A stretch of 64,000 nt of DNA, from contig CANXME010001988.1 in the NCBI GenBank assembly GCA_948144175.1, positions 930,001 through 994,000 of the forward strand, written 5' to 3'. The position numbers were made by a program, and so were the translations under genes. How positions within the stretch are numbered: the stretch's first letter is position 1; each line of letters opens with the position of its first letter. The notes under the pieces were generated by a model. It had not been told where the DNA came from and searched no databases. It saw only the letters and a list, made by a program, of their open reading frames with translations. This document shows positions 32,800 to 43,712 of this stretch, piece after piece. The DNA is from Closterium sp. NIES-65 (lineage: Eukaryota; Streptophyta; Zygnematophyceae; Desmidiales; Closteriaceae).

Positions 32800-33778
32800 C
32801 CCCGTCGCGCCGCCCTTGCGGCCCTGTCGCCTGCCTTGCGGCCCTCGCCCCGCCCTTCTTGGCCCCGACCCGCCGCCCGGCGGCCTCGTCGCCTACCCCG
32901 CAGCCATCGCGCTGCCCTTTCCCGGACCCGATCTGCCGCCCTGCGGCCTCGTCGCCTACCCAGCGGCCCTCGCGCCGCCCTCCGGCTCTGACGCCGCCCT
33001 TACCGGCCCCGGCGCCTACCTGCGGCCCCGACGCCTACCTGTGCGGCCCCGGCGCCTACCTGCTGGCCCCGCCACCTACCTGCGGCCCCACCACCTACCA
33101 GCGACCCCGCCACCTACCCGCGGCCCCGCCACCTACCTGTGCGGCCCCGCCACCTACCTGCGGCCCCGCCACCTACCAGCGGCCCCGCCACCTACCAGCG
33201 GCCCCGCCACCTACCTGTGCGGCCCCGCCACCTACCTGCGGCCCCGCCACCTACCAGCGGCCCCGCCACCTACCCGCGGCCCCGCCATCTATCTGTGCGG
33301 CCCCGGCGCCTACCTGCGGCCCCGCCACCTACCTGCGGCCCCGCCACCTACCTGCGGCCCCGCCACCTACCAGCGGCCCCGCCACCTACCTGCGGCCCCG
33401 CCACCTACCTTAACGGCCCCGCCGCCTCCTCCCAGCAGCCCCGGACGCCGCCCTCTCAGCGGCCCCGCCGAGCCGCCCAGCAGCCGAGCCGCCCAGCAAC
33501 CGAGCCGCCCAGCAGCCGAGCCGCCCAGCAGCCCAGCAGCCGAGCCGCCCAGCACCCGAGCCGCCCAGCAGCCAAGCCGCCCAGCAGCCGAGCCGCCCAG
33601 CCGCCGAGCCGTCCAGCAGCCGAGCCGCCCAGCAGCCGAGCAGCCGAGCCGCCGAGCCGCCCAGCAGCCGAGCCGCCAAGCCGCCCAGCAGCCGAGCCGC
33701 CGAGCCGCCCAGCAGCCGAGCCGCCGAGCCGCCCAGCTGCCGAGCCGCCGAGTCGCCCAGCAGCCAAGCCGCCCGAGC
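32800..33778. repeat. GC-rich minisatellite leader of Copia-D
   Basis: The LTR-side block (about 33003-33425) has 18-20-bp units like gcggccccgccacctacct. The gag-side block (33470-33778) has cagcagccgagccgcc units. Long open frames here lack any gag or pol similarity. Confidence 0.88.
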
Positions 33779-33857
33779 CGCCCTGTCCGGTAAGAGCAGC
33801 GCCTCTTTCACAGCACTGCCCTCACCCTACTGTTTGCGCTTCTAGTCTACTGCTGTC

Positions 33858-35069
33858 ATGGCTACCCCTAGTGTCCTTGCTTTTGACACTGAGGGTCGGG
33901 CCATTGACTTTGACGTCTGGATAGATGACCTGCAGCTTTTCTTACAGTGCGATAGGGCGGACGGCCTCTCCCTCTTTGACCTCACTTCTGGTGCCTCTCC
34001 TGCCCCCACTGCTGATGCTGACACCACTGTTCGCTCACAGTGGGCCACGCGTGATGCTGCTGCACGTCTTGCTGTGCGTCGCCACCTGCCTACCTCTGAG
34101 CGTGCGCACTTTAGCCAGTACAAGAGTGCTCAGACCTTGTACGACGCTGTAGTTGCACGCTACTCCTCCCTTGCCACTGCTGCACTGAGCCGCCTCATGC
34201 TACCGTACCTCTTCCCTGACCTTGCTGCCTTTCCCACAGTCGCTGACCTCATTCCGCACCTCCGCACTAGTGACACTCGCTACCGCGCTACGCTTCCTGC
34301 TGAGTTCTGCGCCAAGAACCCCCCCCCCCCCCCCATGTACATCACCCTCTACTACATAGTCACCCGTCTCCCTGACTCCCTTCGCGTAGTCAGGGACCAC
34401 TTCCTCTCAGTTTGCCCCACCACTCCCACCGTTGACCTCCTCGAGAAGGCCCTCCTAGCAGCAGAAAAGAGCATAGTAGCTGTAGGAGCCTCTCGTGGTG
34501 ACCCTCGCATCCCCATCTTTGAGGGGTGTTCCCCCTCCCCACTTTTGCCCTCTGTTGCCTCTGCTGCTGCGGCCGACCTCGTTGGTCTGGAGTCGGTCGG
34601 TGCGGCGTCTACCCCTAGTGGGAAGCGTCGCTCTAGCAAGGGCAAGGGGGGCAGGGGCGCTGGAGGAGCTAGCGGGGGCGGTGGAGGCGGCGGTGGAGGC
34701 GGTGGAGAGGGTGGGGGTGGTGGTGGGAGTGGTGGCGGGGGTGGAGGTGTCGGCGGCGGCAGTGGAGGCGGAGGCGGCGGCGGCGGTGGCGGTGGGAGCG
34801 GAGGTGGTGGAGGTGGCGGAGGAGGAGGAGGAGGAGGAGGTCGTGGCTCTTCGCAAAGGAGTGGCCCCGATGGTGGTCAGCGCCAGCAGCAGCAGCGCAG
34901 TCGGGAGACCCTGTCCCCTCAGCAGCTCCGTGAGTGGTACGCTGCACGCCAGCGGGGTGGGGGTACTGGTCCGTGCACCTACGTCCTGCGCACCGGCGAC
35001 CGTGCGGGTGAGCAGTGTGGGGGTGCGCACCCCACCCAGCGCTGCTTTGGCCGCTTGACAGACGCTTGA
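33858..35069 (+). pseudogene. Copia-D gag
   Basis: The ATG at 33858 opens MATPSVLAFDTEGRAIDFDVW. The capsid-like domain (about residues 10-200) and poly-Gly tract (34675-34845) are in one frame, followed by the Cys/His motif CTYVLRTGDRAGEQC-GGA-H-PTQR-C (C-x13-C-x3-H-x4-C). The frame stops at TGA 35067-35069, where A has TGG. This is the best-preserved gag of the lineage in the window. Confidence 0.9.
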
Positions 35070-37557
35070 CGTCACCAGTTCCCTGAGGCTACTGAAATCC
35101 CTCGCTGGGGCGAGGTGTCTAGGGCAGGGGTAGCTATCTTTGACCTTGACTTTGATGCTATTCTTCCTGCTATGTATACTGTGTCGATTAGTGAGAAGGG
35201 TGACTGTTACCGGTGTTTCCCGCCCGACCCGGGCATTGAGACTGCTGCTCTAGGTGCTAGTGAGGCTGCTGCTCTTGGTGCTAGCGTGGCTGCTGCTCTA
35301 GGTGCTAGTGCGTCTGCTTCCTCCGGTATTGGTGAGTCTGCGCTCTCAGGTACTGCGTCGGCTTCAGCCTCCCACACCTTCACACTTGACTCGGGGGCTT
35401 CTCGCTCCTTCTTTCGAGACCGCACCACACTATCGCCGCTTGGTCGGCCAGTTGCAGTCTCCCTGGCAGACCCCTCTGGGGGTCCTGCCCTTGCTCACTT
35501 CTCCACTGTCCTCCCGTGTTTGGCGGCCCCCCTCTGGCACCCTGTCTGGTCTTTACCTCCCCTCGTTCTCTACAAACTTGGTGAGTGGTGCTAACCTACA
35601 GGATGCGGGGGTTCACCAGTTCACTCCTGCGAGTCAGCGGGTGACCCACTGCACGGATGCTCGGACAGGCCGACACCTGGCCACGTTTACCCGTCGGCCG
35701 GGGTCGAGCCTGTACACACTGACCACTGCGTCTCCTCCAGTCCCTGCGTCTGGTCAGGTAGCTGCGTCGAGTCAGGTGTTTGCTGCAGCGTCCAAGTCTG
35801 GTCTTGAGTCTGCCCCCTGTTCGTGTCGCCTCCTGTCTCACGAGACTCTCCTCTGGCACCACCGCCTTGGTCACCCCTCCCTGCTTCGTCTCCGAAGCAT
35901 GGCCTCCCGTGTCCTTGTCTCTGGTCTTCCCCGGTCCCTCCCTCCCCTTCCTCCGGGGCCTGGCCCTACCTGCGTCCCCTGTGTCGAGGGGCGGCAGTGG
36001 GCTACCCCTCACTCCTCCCAGTTTCCTCCGAAAGAGGCCCCGCTGCAGACGCTTCACATGGACGTGTGGGGCCCAGCCCGCGTCCGTGGACAGGGTCACG
36101 AGCGCTACTTCCTGTTGGTGGTTGACCACTACTCGCGTTACACCACAGTCTTCCCCTTGCGCAGCAAGGGTGATGTCACTGAGGTGTTGATCGACTGGAT
36201 CCACGCAGCTCGTCTCCAGCTCAGGCGGAGCTTCGGCTCGGACTTTCCTGTTCTGCGTCTGCACTCTGACAGAGGCGGAGAGTTCTCCTCTGGCCTTCTG
36301 CGAGCCTACTGTCGTGCACGAGGCATCCGCCAGACCTTCACGCTTCCGGACTCTCCACAGCAAAATGGGATTGCTGAGCGCCGCATTGGCATGGTCATGG
36401 ACGTCGCCCGTACGTCCATGATGCATGCGGCTGCCCCCCATTTTCTGTGGCCGTTTGCGGTTCGGTACGCGGCGCATCAGATCAACCTTCACCCCAGGGT
36501 CTCCATGCCGGAGACCTCCCCAGCTTTGCTGTAGACGGGGAAGGTTGGCGATGCGCCTGCGTTCCGTGTCTGGGGATCTCGAGCGTTTGTCCGCGACTTG
36601 TCTGCGGACAAGCTGTCCCCTCGTGCTGCTCCTTGCGTCTTCCTGGGTTTCCCCCCTGACGCGCCAGGGTGGCAGTTCTACCACCCCACCTCTCGCCGTG
36701 TTCTGTCCTCCCAGGACGTCACGTTCGACGAGTCGGTCCCCTACTACCGTCTCTTCCCCTACCGCACTCCGTCCCTCCCCCCGCCACCGCTCTTCCTTGT
36801 GCCAGGTCCCCCCCCGGTAGACCCCCTCCCCCCTCAGGGTCCTGCCCCTGCAGGTGTGTCCCAGGTAGACGCTGTTGAGCCTGTCAAGGTCGCTGGTGGC
36901 TCTGGTGCTGCTGAGGGTGGTGAGCCTGGGGGTGCTGACTCTGGGGGTGCTGAGCGTGTGGGTGCTACGCCTGGGGGTGCTGAGCCTGAGGGTACTACGA
37001 TTGGGGGTGCTGAGCCTGTGGGTGCTTCGCCTGGGGGTGCTGAGCCTGGGGGTGCTGAGTCTGGGGGTGCTACGCCTGGAAGTGCTGAGCCTGGGGGTGC
37101 GGAGCCTGAGGGAGCTGGGCCTGCTGGTGCTGAGCCTGGCGGTTCTCTAAGTGCTTCTTCTCGCCGGGAGCCACTCTCTCCACAGGAGCTGCGTGAGTGG
37201 TTTGCCCGGCGCTGAGGGCGAGCTGCTGGAGCTGGAGGTGCTGCGGGTACTGGAGGTTCTGTTGCTGCTGAGGGAGCTGGTGCCACGGGTCCCGGAGGTG
37301 CTCGTACTGGGAGTACTGGAGCTGCTGGACCTGCGGGTACTTCTGGAGCTCGAGCTGCTGCGGGTGTTGGCGCGGAGGCTACTGCTGTCGGTCCTGGAGG
37401 CGGTCCTGCTGGGGGTACTACTGGTGCTGCTGGAGGTACTGGAGCTGGAGCTGCTACTGGTGCTGGTGCTGCCACTGGGGGTGCTGGTGCTGTCCCTGCT
37501 GTGTCTGGAGTCGCCGCACGGACTCGGCCGTACTTCGTTCCGCTCCTTCAGCAGGTT
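35070..37557 (+). pseudogene. Copia-D pol: protease, integrase and repeat linker
   Basis: The protease keeps TLDSGASRSFFRD (about 35388-35420). A frameshift lies near 35520. GAG-pre-integrase (LWHHRLGHPS, CVPC) and the integrase core follow, with all three acids visible in MDVWGP, HSDRGGEF and SPQQNGIAE. TAG at 36532-36534 replaces Trp (RWTGK in F). Next are the integrase C-terminal segment and the (GGAEP)n linker, then TGA at 37213-37215 for Trp. At 37558 a solo LTR interrupts the frame. Confidence 0.88.
36915..37140 (+). repeat. 15-bp coding minisatellite in Copia-D linker
   Basis: About fifteen units of gggggtgctgagcct, reading GGAEP. Counterpart of the repeats in A, F and I. Confidence 0.85.
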
Positions 37558-37959
37558 TGTCACAGGATCGAATTCTCAATCGAAACTTGTCACTAAAACT
37601 GAATACAAGGCATTTTTATACTCGGAAAATACAAGGATAAACGAGATAAAACGAACCTTTGGGAACACGCCCTTCCCGATACTACAATCACAAGTGCGCA
37701 CAAGCACGCAAGGCTATTGGCACTTGGGATTACGCCCAGATTACACCGTATACACCACTGTCGGTGCTGTCGGTGCCGTATAATAGGTATGTCGGTGGGA
37801 AAAGTAGGAAATAAGAGAAATAAATAGAAGGCTCTAGAAAATAGAATAGTAGGCCGATTGAGATGAGATTAAGACCAAAATAAAGAGGAGAAAAGGGAGA
37901 ATAGGATAACGGAAAAATATAATAGTGAGAAAATATTATAACGGGGACGTCCTCCCACA
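37558..37959. mobile_element. Solo LTR (402 bp) inserted in Copia-D
   Basis: AT-rich segment running tgtcacagg...ctcccaca with TG...CA ends and target duplication aggtt (37553-37557, 37960-37964). The uninterrupted sequence is seen in Copia-A at about 740-780. No internal coding or second LTR, so most simply a solo LTR left by LTR-LTR recombination. Its family is not otherwise present in the window. Confidence 0.85.
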
Positions 37960-37964
37960 AGGTT

Positions 37965-40190
37965 CTTGGTCTCCCGTCTTCTACTGGTCCTCCTCCTCCC
38001 TTAGAGTGTCCACAACCTGTCCCGTCGCAGTTATAGTTACAGCCGGCCTCCCCACTGCCTGCTCCGTCTCCCTACACTGGTCCTACTGGAGGTCTTGCTG
38101 AGCGTCGTGAGCCTGCGTCTCGCCCTGCGTCGCCGGTCTGTGCTGCTCGCACTAGTGGTTGCGGTTCGCGTCAGCGTCCTCCTCCTGTCCCTGGCACGCA
38201 CCGGATGTCTCTGCGTCCGTCCACTGCTCCTCTGCGTGCCCCTTTGCCTTCTCCTCTTGAGTCTTCTCTTCCTGCTCTTGCCGACCCGGAGTCGGACTGT
38301 CTTCGTGCTGCCAGTCCTACTGTCACGCGTCTCCTTGCTACTGTTGTCACTGACCCTTCCTTTGAGTCCACTGCTGCGTCTGCCCTTGTTGCGGAGCTCG
38401 TCGACTTTGCTGCTCGCTGTCTCCTAGTCTACGCCGCCAGTCTTGTTGCTGAGTCTGAGTCTGTCTGTCCTCCGTCCGTAGGGGGTGAGTGTGCCCTTAG
38501 CACGGACGTCCTCGAGGACAGGCAGGAGGAGTTCCAGTGCTTGGCCGCTGCTTCACCTCATCTCGTGTCCGTACTGCTTACCCCTGAGGGAGACCCGGAT
38601 GCACTTGACATCCCGACTCCGCGCTCTTACGCGGAGGCGATAGAGGGTCCCTACTCCTCTTAGTGGCAGGCAGCTATGGACGCAGAGATGGCTTCCTGAA
38701 AGTCCACAGGCACCTACGTTGACGCTGTTCCCCCTCCTGGGGCGAACATCGTCACTGGCATGTGGATTTTCAGGGTGAAGCGACCGCCAGGTTCTCCGCC
38801 TCTCTTCAAGGCGCGTTACGTGGCTCGTGGCTTCAGTCAGCGGCAGGGAGTTGACTACTTTCAGACCTTCTCTCCCACCCCGAAGATGACCACTCTTCGG
38901 GTGCTGCTGCACATAGCTGCTCACCGTGACTACGAGCTACACTCTCTTGACTTCAGAACTGCTTTCTTGCAGGGCAGCCTGCACGAGGAGATCTGGCTGC
39001 GTCATCCACCTTGTTTCACTGGGTCTTTTCCTCCTGGCACCCAGTGGAGCCTCCGGCGGCCAGTCTACGGTCTCCGCCAGGCACCGCGCGAGTGGCACGA
39101 CACACTGAGGACTACACTTGCGGCTCTTGGGTTTGCTCCCTCTACTGACGACCCGTCGCTGTTTCTGCGCACGGACACTTCTTTCCCGCCGTTCTACATC
39201 CTCGTGTACGTCGACGACTTGGTCTTTGCCACAGCTGACACTGCTGGACTCGCCCACGTGAAGTCCGAGCTGCAGAAGAGACACACGTGCACTTACCTGG
39301 GTGAACTGCACAGCTACCTTGGCTTGCAGATCACTCGGGACAGAGCACGCCGCACCATTACCCTGACTCAGTCACACATGGTGCAGCAGGTCCTTCAGCG
39401 CTTCGGCTTCACGTACTCCTCGCCTCAGGCCACTCCTCTGCCTACTCGCCACTCGCTCTCAGCTCTGCCTTCGGATGAGTCCGTAGAGTCGAGTGGCCCG
39501 TACCCAGAGCTTGTTGGCTGCCTCATGTACCTGATGACCTGCACACGACCTGACCTTGCATACCCTCTTAGCATTCTCGCACGCAATGTTGCTCCTGGGA
39601 GACATAGACCGGAGCACATGGCTGCAGCAAAGAGGGTGTTGCGCTACTTGTGCAGTACGTCGCGCATGGGGCTTGTGCTTGGAGGGCAGAGTCCAGTGGT
39701 CCTTACTGGGCACGCAGACGCTTCTTGGGCTGACGACCAGGCTACGCAGCGGTCGTCACAGGGTTACACCTTCAGCCTTGGTTCAGGCTCTGTTTCGTGG
39801 CGGGCTACTCGCTCGTCTTCTGTTCTCGGCTCCAGTTGTGAGGCTGAGATCTACGCAGGAGCCATGGCTGCACAGGAGCTTCGCTGGCTCACCTACCTGC
39901 TGACTGACCTCGGAGAGCCGCCTCGTTCTCCTCCAGTGCTGTACGTAGACAACAAGGCCATGCTGGCCTTGTGTCGGGAGCAGCGACTGGAGCACAAAAC
40001 GAAGCACATTGCTCTCCGCTACTTTCTTGCTCGTGAGCTGCAGCAGCGTGGTCAGCTGCGTCTTGCGTACGTGACCTCTGAGGCCAACACTGCTGATATC
40101 TTCACCAAGGCGCTTGCGCCTTGTGACCATCAGCGCTTCTGTACTCAGCTGGGCCTTGTGCCTGTCTTGCCTCACTTGCTCACTTCTTGA
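37965..40190 (+). pseudogene. Copia-D pol: linker, reverse transcriptase and RNase H
   Basis: From 38760 to 40190 a single frame covers the RT (RGFSQRQGVDYFQTFSP, LDFRTAFLQG, YGLRQAPREW, the catalytic YVDDLVF near 39207) and RNase H (GHADASWADD, SSCEAEIYA, VDNKAMLALC, ANTADIFTKALA), with a natural stop at 40190. Upstream, TAG at 38661-38663 (CAG in A) and TGA at 38697-38699 (TGG in A) cut it off from integrase. RT and RNase H convert element RNA to cDNA; here they could only be made by internal initiation. Confidence 0.9.
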
Positions 40191-40402
40191 CCTTGCTTGT
40201 ACTGTTACATATATATATACCTGCTCTTGCTTGTCTAGCCTTTTTTATATATATGTACTCCTGCATCTGAACTGGCCTTGTGGCCTTGATTTTGTGCTCG
40301 GAATGTGTGGTGACTTTGTGATCCACCCTGAGCTTGCTTTGCTTTGCTTTGCTTGACTGGTCTTGTGACCCCTTGTTCTCCCCCACTTTGCCTATGGGGG
40401 TG

Positions 40403-40534
40403 TGTCAGAACATTATAGCTCATGCATATTGTGTAGGCTATAGTGGGGTAGCCCATAAGGGGTACAACCCAATTAGGGTTAGTACTTGTACCCAATTCAT
40501 TCATAGTTCATCCATTCTCGTTTCAGTTTTCACA
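40403..40534 (+). repeat. 3' LTR of Copia-D (132 bp)
   Basis: Preceded by the purine-rich tatgggggtg. Followed by ggtac. Confidence 0.95.
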
Positions 40535-40539
40535 GGTAC

Positions 40540-41065
40540 ATGCCTTGGTCGTGAGGTAACTGGCGAAATCCGATGCGAGTGAGTCTTGTGTGTAGGTACT
40601 GCTGCCACAGCCTCGGGGCTTGTTTGATGCCATAGAGCGACTTCAGCAGCTGACAGATTTGGTTAGGTTCTCCGTTGGAGCCGTGCGGTAGCTCGACAAA
40701 GATCTCTACGTTGACAGGTGCGTAGAGAAATGCGTTGGCGGCGTCAATTTGCCGCAACTTCTTTTCTTCGTGGCGGCGATCGCGATGAGAATTCGCAGCG
40801 AGGTGTGTCGGCTGACTGGAGCGAATGTCTTGGTGAAATCGCGTCCGTGTTCCTGGTCGAAGCCGCGTACGACCCAGCGTGCTTTGAACTTGTCGATGGT
40901 GCTGTCGGCCTTTGTCTTCACGCGGAAGACCCACTTTCCGGTGAGAATCGTCTTGTTCCGTGCTACGCCGATAGGAACAACCTTCCAGGTGTTGCGTTCC
41001 TCCAGTGCTTTCAGCTCCTTGTCCATGGCTTCGCGCCATTTTTCCTTATGCTCCCCCCCCAGAGC
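40540..41065 (-). pseudogene. Copia-E pol, RT N-terminal part
   Basis: Starts ALGGEHKEKW...MDKELKALEERNTWKVVP, then GKWVFRVKTKADSTIDKFKARWVVRGF and FAPVSRHTSLR. A frameshift lies near 40745; the other frame then gives QIDAANAFLYAPV and YGIKQAPRLWQQYL up to HDQGMY at the Copia-D insertion point. Continues at 32546. Confidence 0.87.
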
Positions 41066-42991
41066 CTACTGAACTGTCGCAGGCTCCGTAGGAATGGCTG
41101 TCCCGTGGACTGCGGTGACGAGGCCGAGTATCTGGAGTCCACTCTGTGTGTAGCAGGGAAGTGATGTGTCCTCGGGATAAGCTGCTTCGTCTCCCTCTTC
41201 TGGTGTAGGATTGAAATTTGGTCCTACACGTTCTACTTCGTTGGTGTTGACTTGTGCAGGTGTAACGTAACCGTTGTCGGCGAAATGGTAATAGGTTTCG
41301 GCGTTGATGCTTTCGCGTGGATTCTCGTCATCCATTGGGACGTCGACAGAGCAGTAGGGGAGAGGTCCGGCTTCTTCCGAGGCTCCCTCCACGTTCTGCT
41401 CGTCCCAATCAGCTTCATCTTCTGCCGAAGCGAAGGCTCGGGTACCAAGAAAGCCATCGGAGCGGTCGGAGTTTCCTTCTTGCAAATTGGCAAGGTAGTA
41501 TCGGAGGGTGAGGTTTTTGTAGAAGATGACATCACGTGCGGCTACTGTTTCCTTTGTCTCGACGTCGAAAATCTTCCATGCGTTGTAATGTTTTTCGATG
41601 CCCAGGTGTAGTCCCCACTGTGCGCGTTGGGAGAATCGGCCAGCTCGTGCAGATGGGGGCCAGTACTGTACCATGCAGCCAAAGACTCTCAACATTTTTG
41701 TGCTGCCCAGTTTTCCTGTCCACAGCAGATGCGGTGATGCGTTCTTCGGGAGCGATGATGACGAGAGCAAGTTGTGCAGCATGACGGCGTGGTCCATTGC
41801 TTCGGGCCACTGGTGGTTGGGCAGGTGCATGCCACGTAGGAGCTTGCGCATGGTGTTCTGGAGGGTCCTGCTCATCCTTTCTGCTACACCCTGCTGTTGA
41901 TGGGCGTAGGGGAGAGAGATGAGTCGCTTGATTCCTCTCTCTGCCAGGTAGTCCTTGAAGCGTTGTGAGGTGTATTCTCCTCCTCCGTCCTTGAAGCGTT
42001 GCTCGGCGTGAATTTCATCGCAGAGTGCTGCTTCCGAGATCTTCCCGTGAGCTCGGAGAATAGCTCGAGTGGAGCGCCAATGAGGACCAAGTCCGGTGAT
42101 GACGACTGTGACGAAGGCTTCTTCAGATATCGACCCTCCGCATCGAAGAAGTTTGTCGCGCAATTCGCGACAGCGGCCGATATACGCCACTCCTTTTTCG
42201 CCTGGTTTCATTTTGACTGTTGTCAGTTGCGCCATCAATCGACTCTGATTTACGATGTCTGTTGCTTGATACAGGCTCTTCAAGTGGCTGTATGCGAGTT
42301 CGGCGGAGTTGCCGTATCCCCGGTAAGATCGTATATTCTGCTGCTGATTTGGAGTGATGTTCCTCAGTAGAATCGTGTATGCCATCATTGACTGATACGT
42401 GTACTGCTGTTTGTCATACTGTGTGCCATTTGTTGGGTATGGCAGGGACCCGTCGAAGAAGCCGAGAATCTGTGCGCCTTCCATCATTAATTCGAACTCG
42501 AATGACCAGTTGAAGAAGTCCTTCCCGTCGAAGGGCCTTGACGTCTGCAGTTTTAAGACGTGCGCAAACTGCGACTAAACTTGAAGTGCGTCCAGTATCT
42601 TCTCTTGTCCAGGTGCAGGCTGTGATTGTGGCATAAAGCTGACGGAGCCGCGCTGGGGCTCGTACGGAGCAAAGGTAGGTGGCTGTTGTTGATTTCCACG
42701 TGCGTAGGATGAACCATCAAGGCTCATTGGAGTCACGTTGTTGTTGTTGTCGCTGTTGTTTGATTGTGCAGGTGCCGTCTGTTGGTGTTGCTCGTGGAAG
42801 GACATGAAGGAGAAAAACTTCTCCATCATGTTCTGATCGAAGCCTGCAGATTGATTTGCGGGAGTCTCGGTAGAAGTTGCTCTTGGTCTTGTTGCAGTAC
42901 CCTCCTCTGTCTGTAGGCCAGAGGCAGGAGGAGGAGTAGGAGTAGTACCCGGGGAGCCGTTAGAGGAGCTCCTTTCGTTTTGTGTTGCCAT
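41066..42991 (-). pseudogene. Copia-E gag fused to C-terminal integrase by internal deletion
   Basis: The ATG at 42991 (MATQNERSSSNGSPG) opens gag, with TAG at 42577-42575 and the same frame continuing. The capsid domain runs to GLGPHWRSTRAILRAHGKISEAALCDEIHAEQ. It then passes directly into integrase sequence, RFKDGGGEYTSQRFKDYLAERGIKR, with the catalytic Glu in QQQGVAERM. Zinc knuckle, protease, GAG-pre-integrase and the first integrase Asp are absent. The repeated RFKD (a 14-15-bp direct repeat, tccttgaagcgttg on plus) marks the deletion point. The frame stops at TAG 41068-41066. Confidence 0.88.
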
Positions 42992-43040
42992 GTCTTCTGA
43001 CGTTGTAGATAACTTGATAATGGTTGAGTTCCCCCTGTTA

Positions 43041-43052
43041 TCTCTGATACCA
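43041..43052 (-). other. Primer binding site of Copia-E
   Basis: The minus strand reads TGGTATCAGAGA beside the 5' LTR: initiator-Met type. Confidence 0.88.
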
Positions 43053-43497
43053 TGTTGGGCTGAGAAAAGCCCCTTAGGATCTTTGCAGGGCTGAACTCTA
43101 AGTGGGACTCGTAGTAATTAGCGGAAGCTTTAATGAGAAGTGTTTGAACCACCTTGCGCTGGTATGTGAGGGCAAAGTTGATTGATTAAAGCAACGAGAT
43201 ACAATATTATATAAGAGTACAAGGAATACGAAGAGATACGGTTCCAACTGTTTTACTGTTGCTGTTGCGGTTCGATACAGTGACGACGGGTAACTGCTCC
43301 GTAACGAGTCAGTTGTGTGTCCTTGCTGTCGCGGTGTACTTGTCAGGTCAAAGGTCGCTGACCTTTGACTTTCGCATAACCTCCAGCAATTGCTCAACTT
43401 CCGGGGGTTGACTCGCCAGTGCTTCGATATGCTTCGCTTTGTTTCTGACTTGGTGTTTCGACACGACAGAGGCGCTTAGAGTTAATTGTTTCCAACA
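43053..43497 (-). repeat. 5' LTR of Copia-E (445 bp)
   Basis: Pairs with 31068-31519. Length differs by small indels (one copy has cgtacaag and ctcggg where the other is shorter). Followed by ggatg. Confidence 0.93.
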
Positions 43498-43502
43498 GGA
43501 TG

Positions 43503-43712
43503 CACATTGACGCAGCTCAGGAGAGAATGCGTGTGAAGCCCACAAGTGATCTGGGCATTCATCATATCAATTCTGCAAAATGCATCTTTTGTATAGTATC
43601 AACCTAGTTATTTCTGGAATTCAGTCACTACCGTAAGTGAACTTCCATTCAGAGAATGCTAGATGTCCATTATGGCAAGTTGAGTGTAGATTTGCTTGTG
43701 AACTTGCTATAT
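43503..43712 (+). other. Displaced 3' untranslated/downstream sequence of CWF19L2
   Basis: Removing Copia-E joins the host sequence ending ggatg at 31067 directly to 43503. This AT-richer stretch is therefore the original continuation after the stop codon and probably held the polyadenylation site. No coding is supported. Confidence 0.7.

Larger units (their letters stand above)
32552..40534 (+). mobile_element. Copia-D, full-length short-LTR Ty1/copia element (7983 bp)
   Basis: The 132-bp LTRs (32552-32683 and 40403-40534) differ at one base. The target duplication ggtac lies at 32547-32551 and 40535-40539. Order: LTR, primer binding site, minisatellite leader, gag, protease, integrase, repeat linker, RT, RNase H, purine tract, LTR. 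It is the only complete short-LTR Copia here. The coding region has five nonsense codons, at least one frameshift and a solo LTR. The host site is the RT of Copia-E. Confidence 0.95.
31068..43497 (-). mobile_element. Copia-E, long-LTR Ty1/copia element, split by Copia-D
   Basis: LTRs 31068-31519 and 43053-43497 are flanked by the target duplication ggatg (31063-31067, 43498-43502). Without the 7983-bp Copia-D insertion and its 5-bp duplication the element is about 4.4 kb. That is short for Copia because the zinc knuckle, protease and N-terminal integrase are missing. It lies 16 bp after the CWF19L2 stop codon, inside its 3' untranslated region. Its gag is related to that of Copia-C. Confidence 0.93.

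Noticed and set aside
32531..33924. Pro/Arg/Ala-rich frames up to 420 codons before Copia-D gag.
   Set aside because: They run through the 5' LTR, primer site and leader repeats, and are not conserved as protein between A, B and D.
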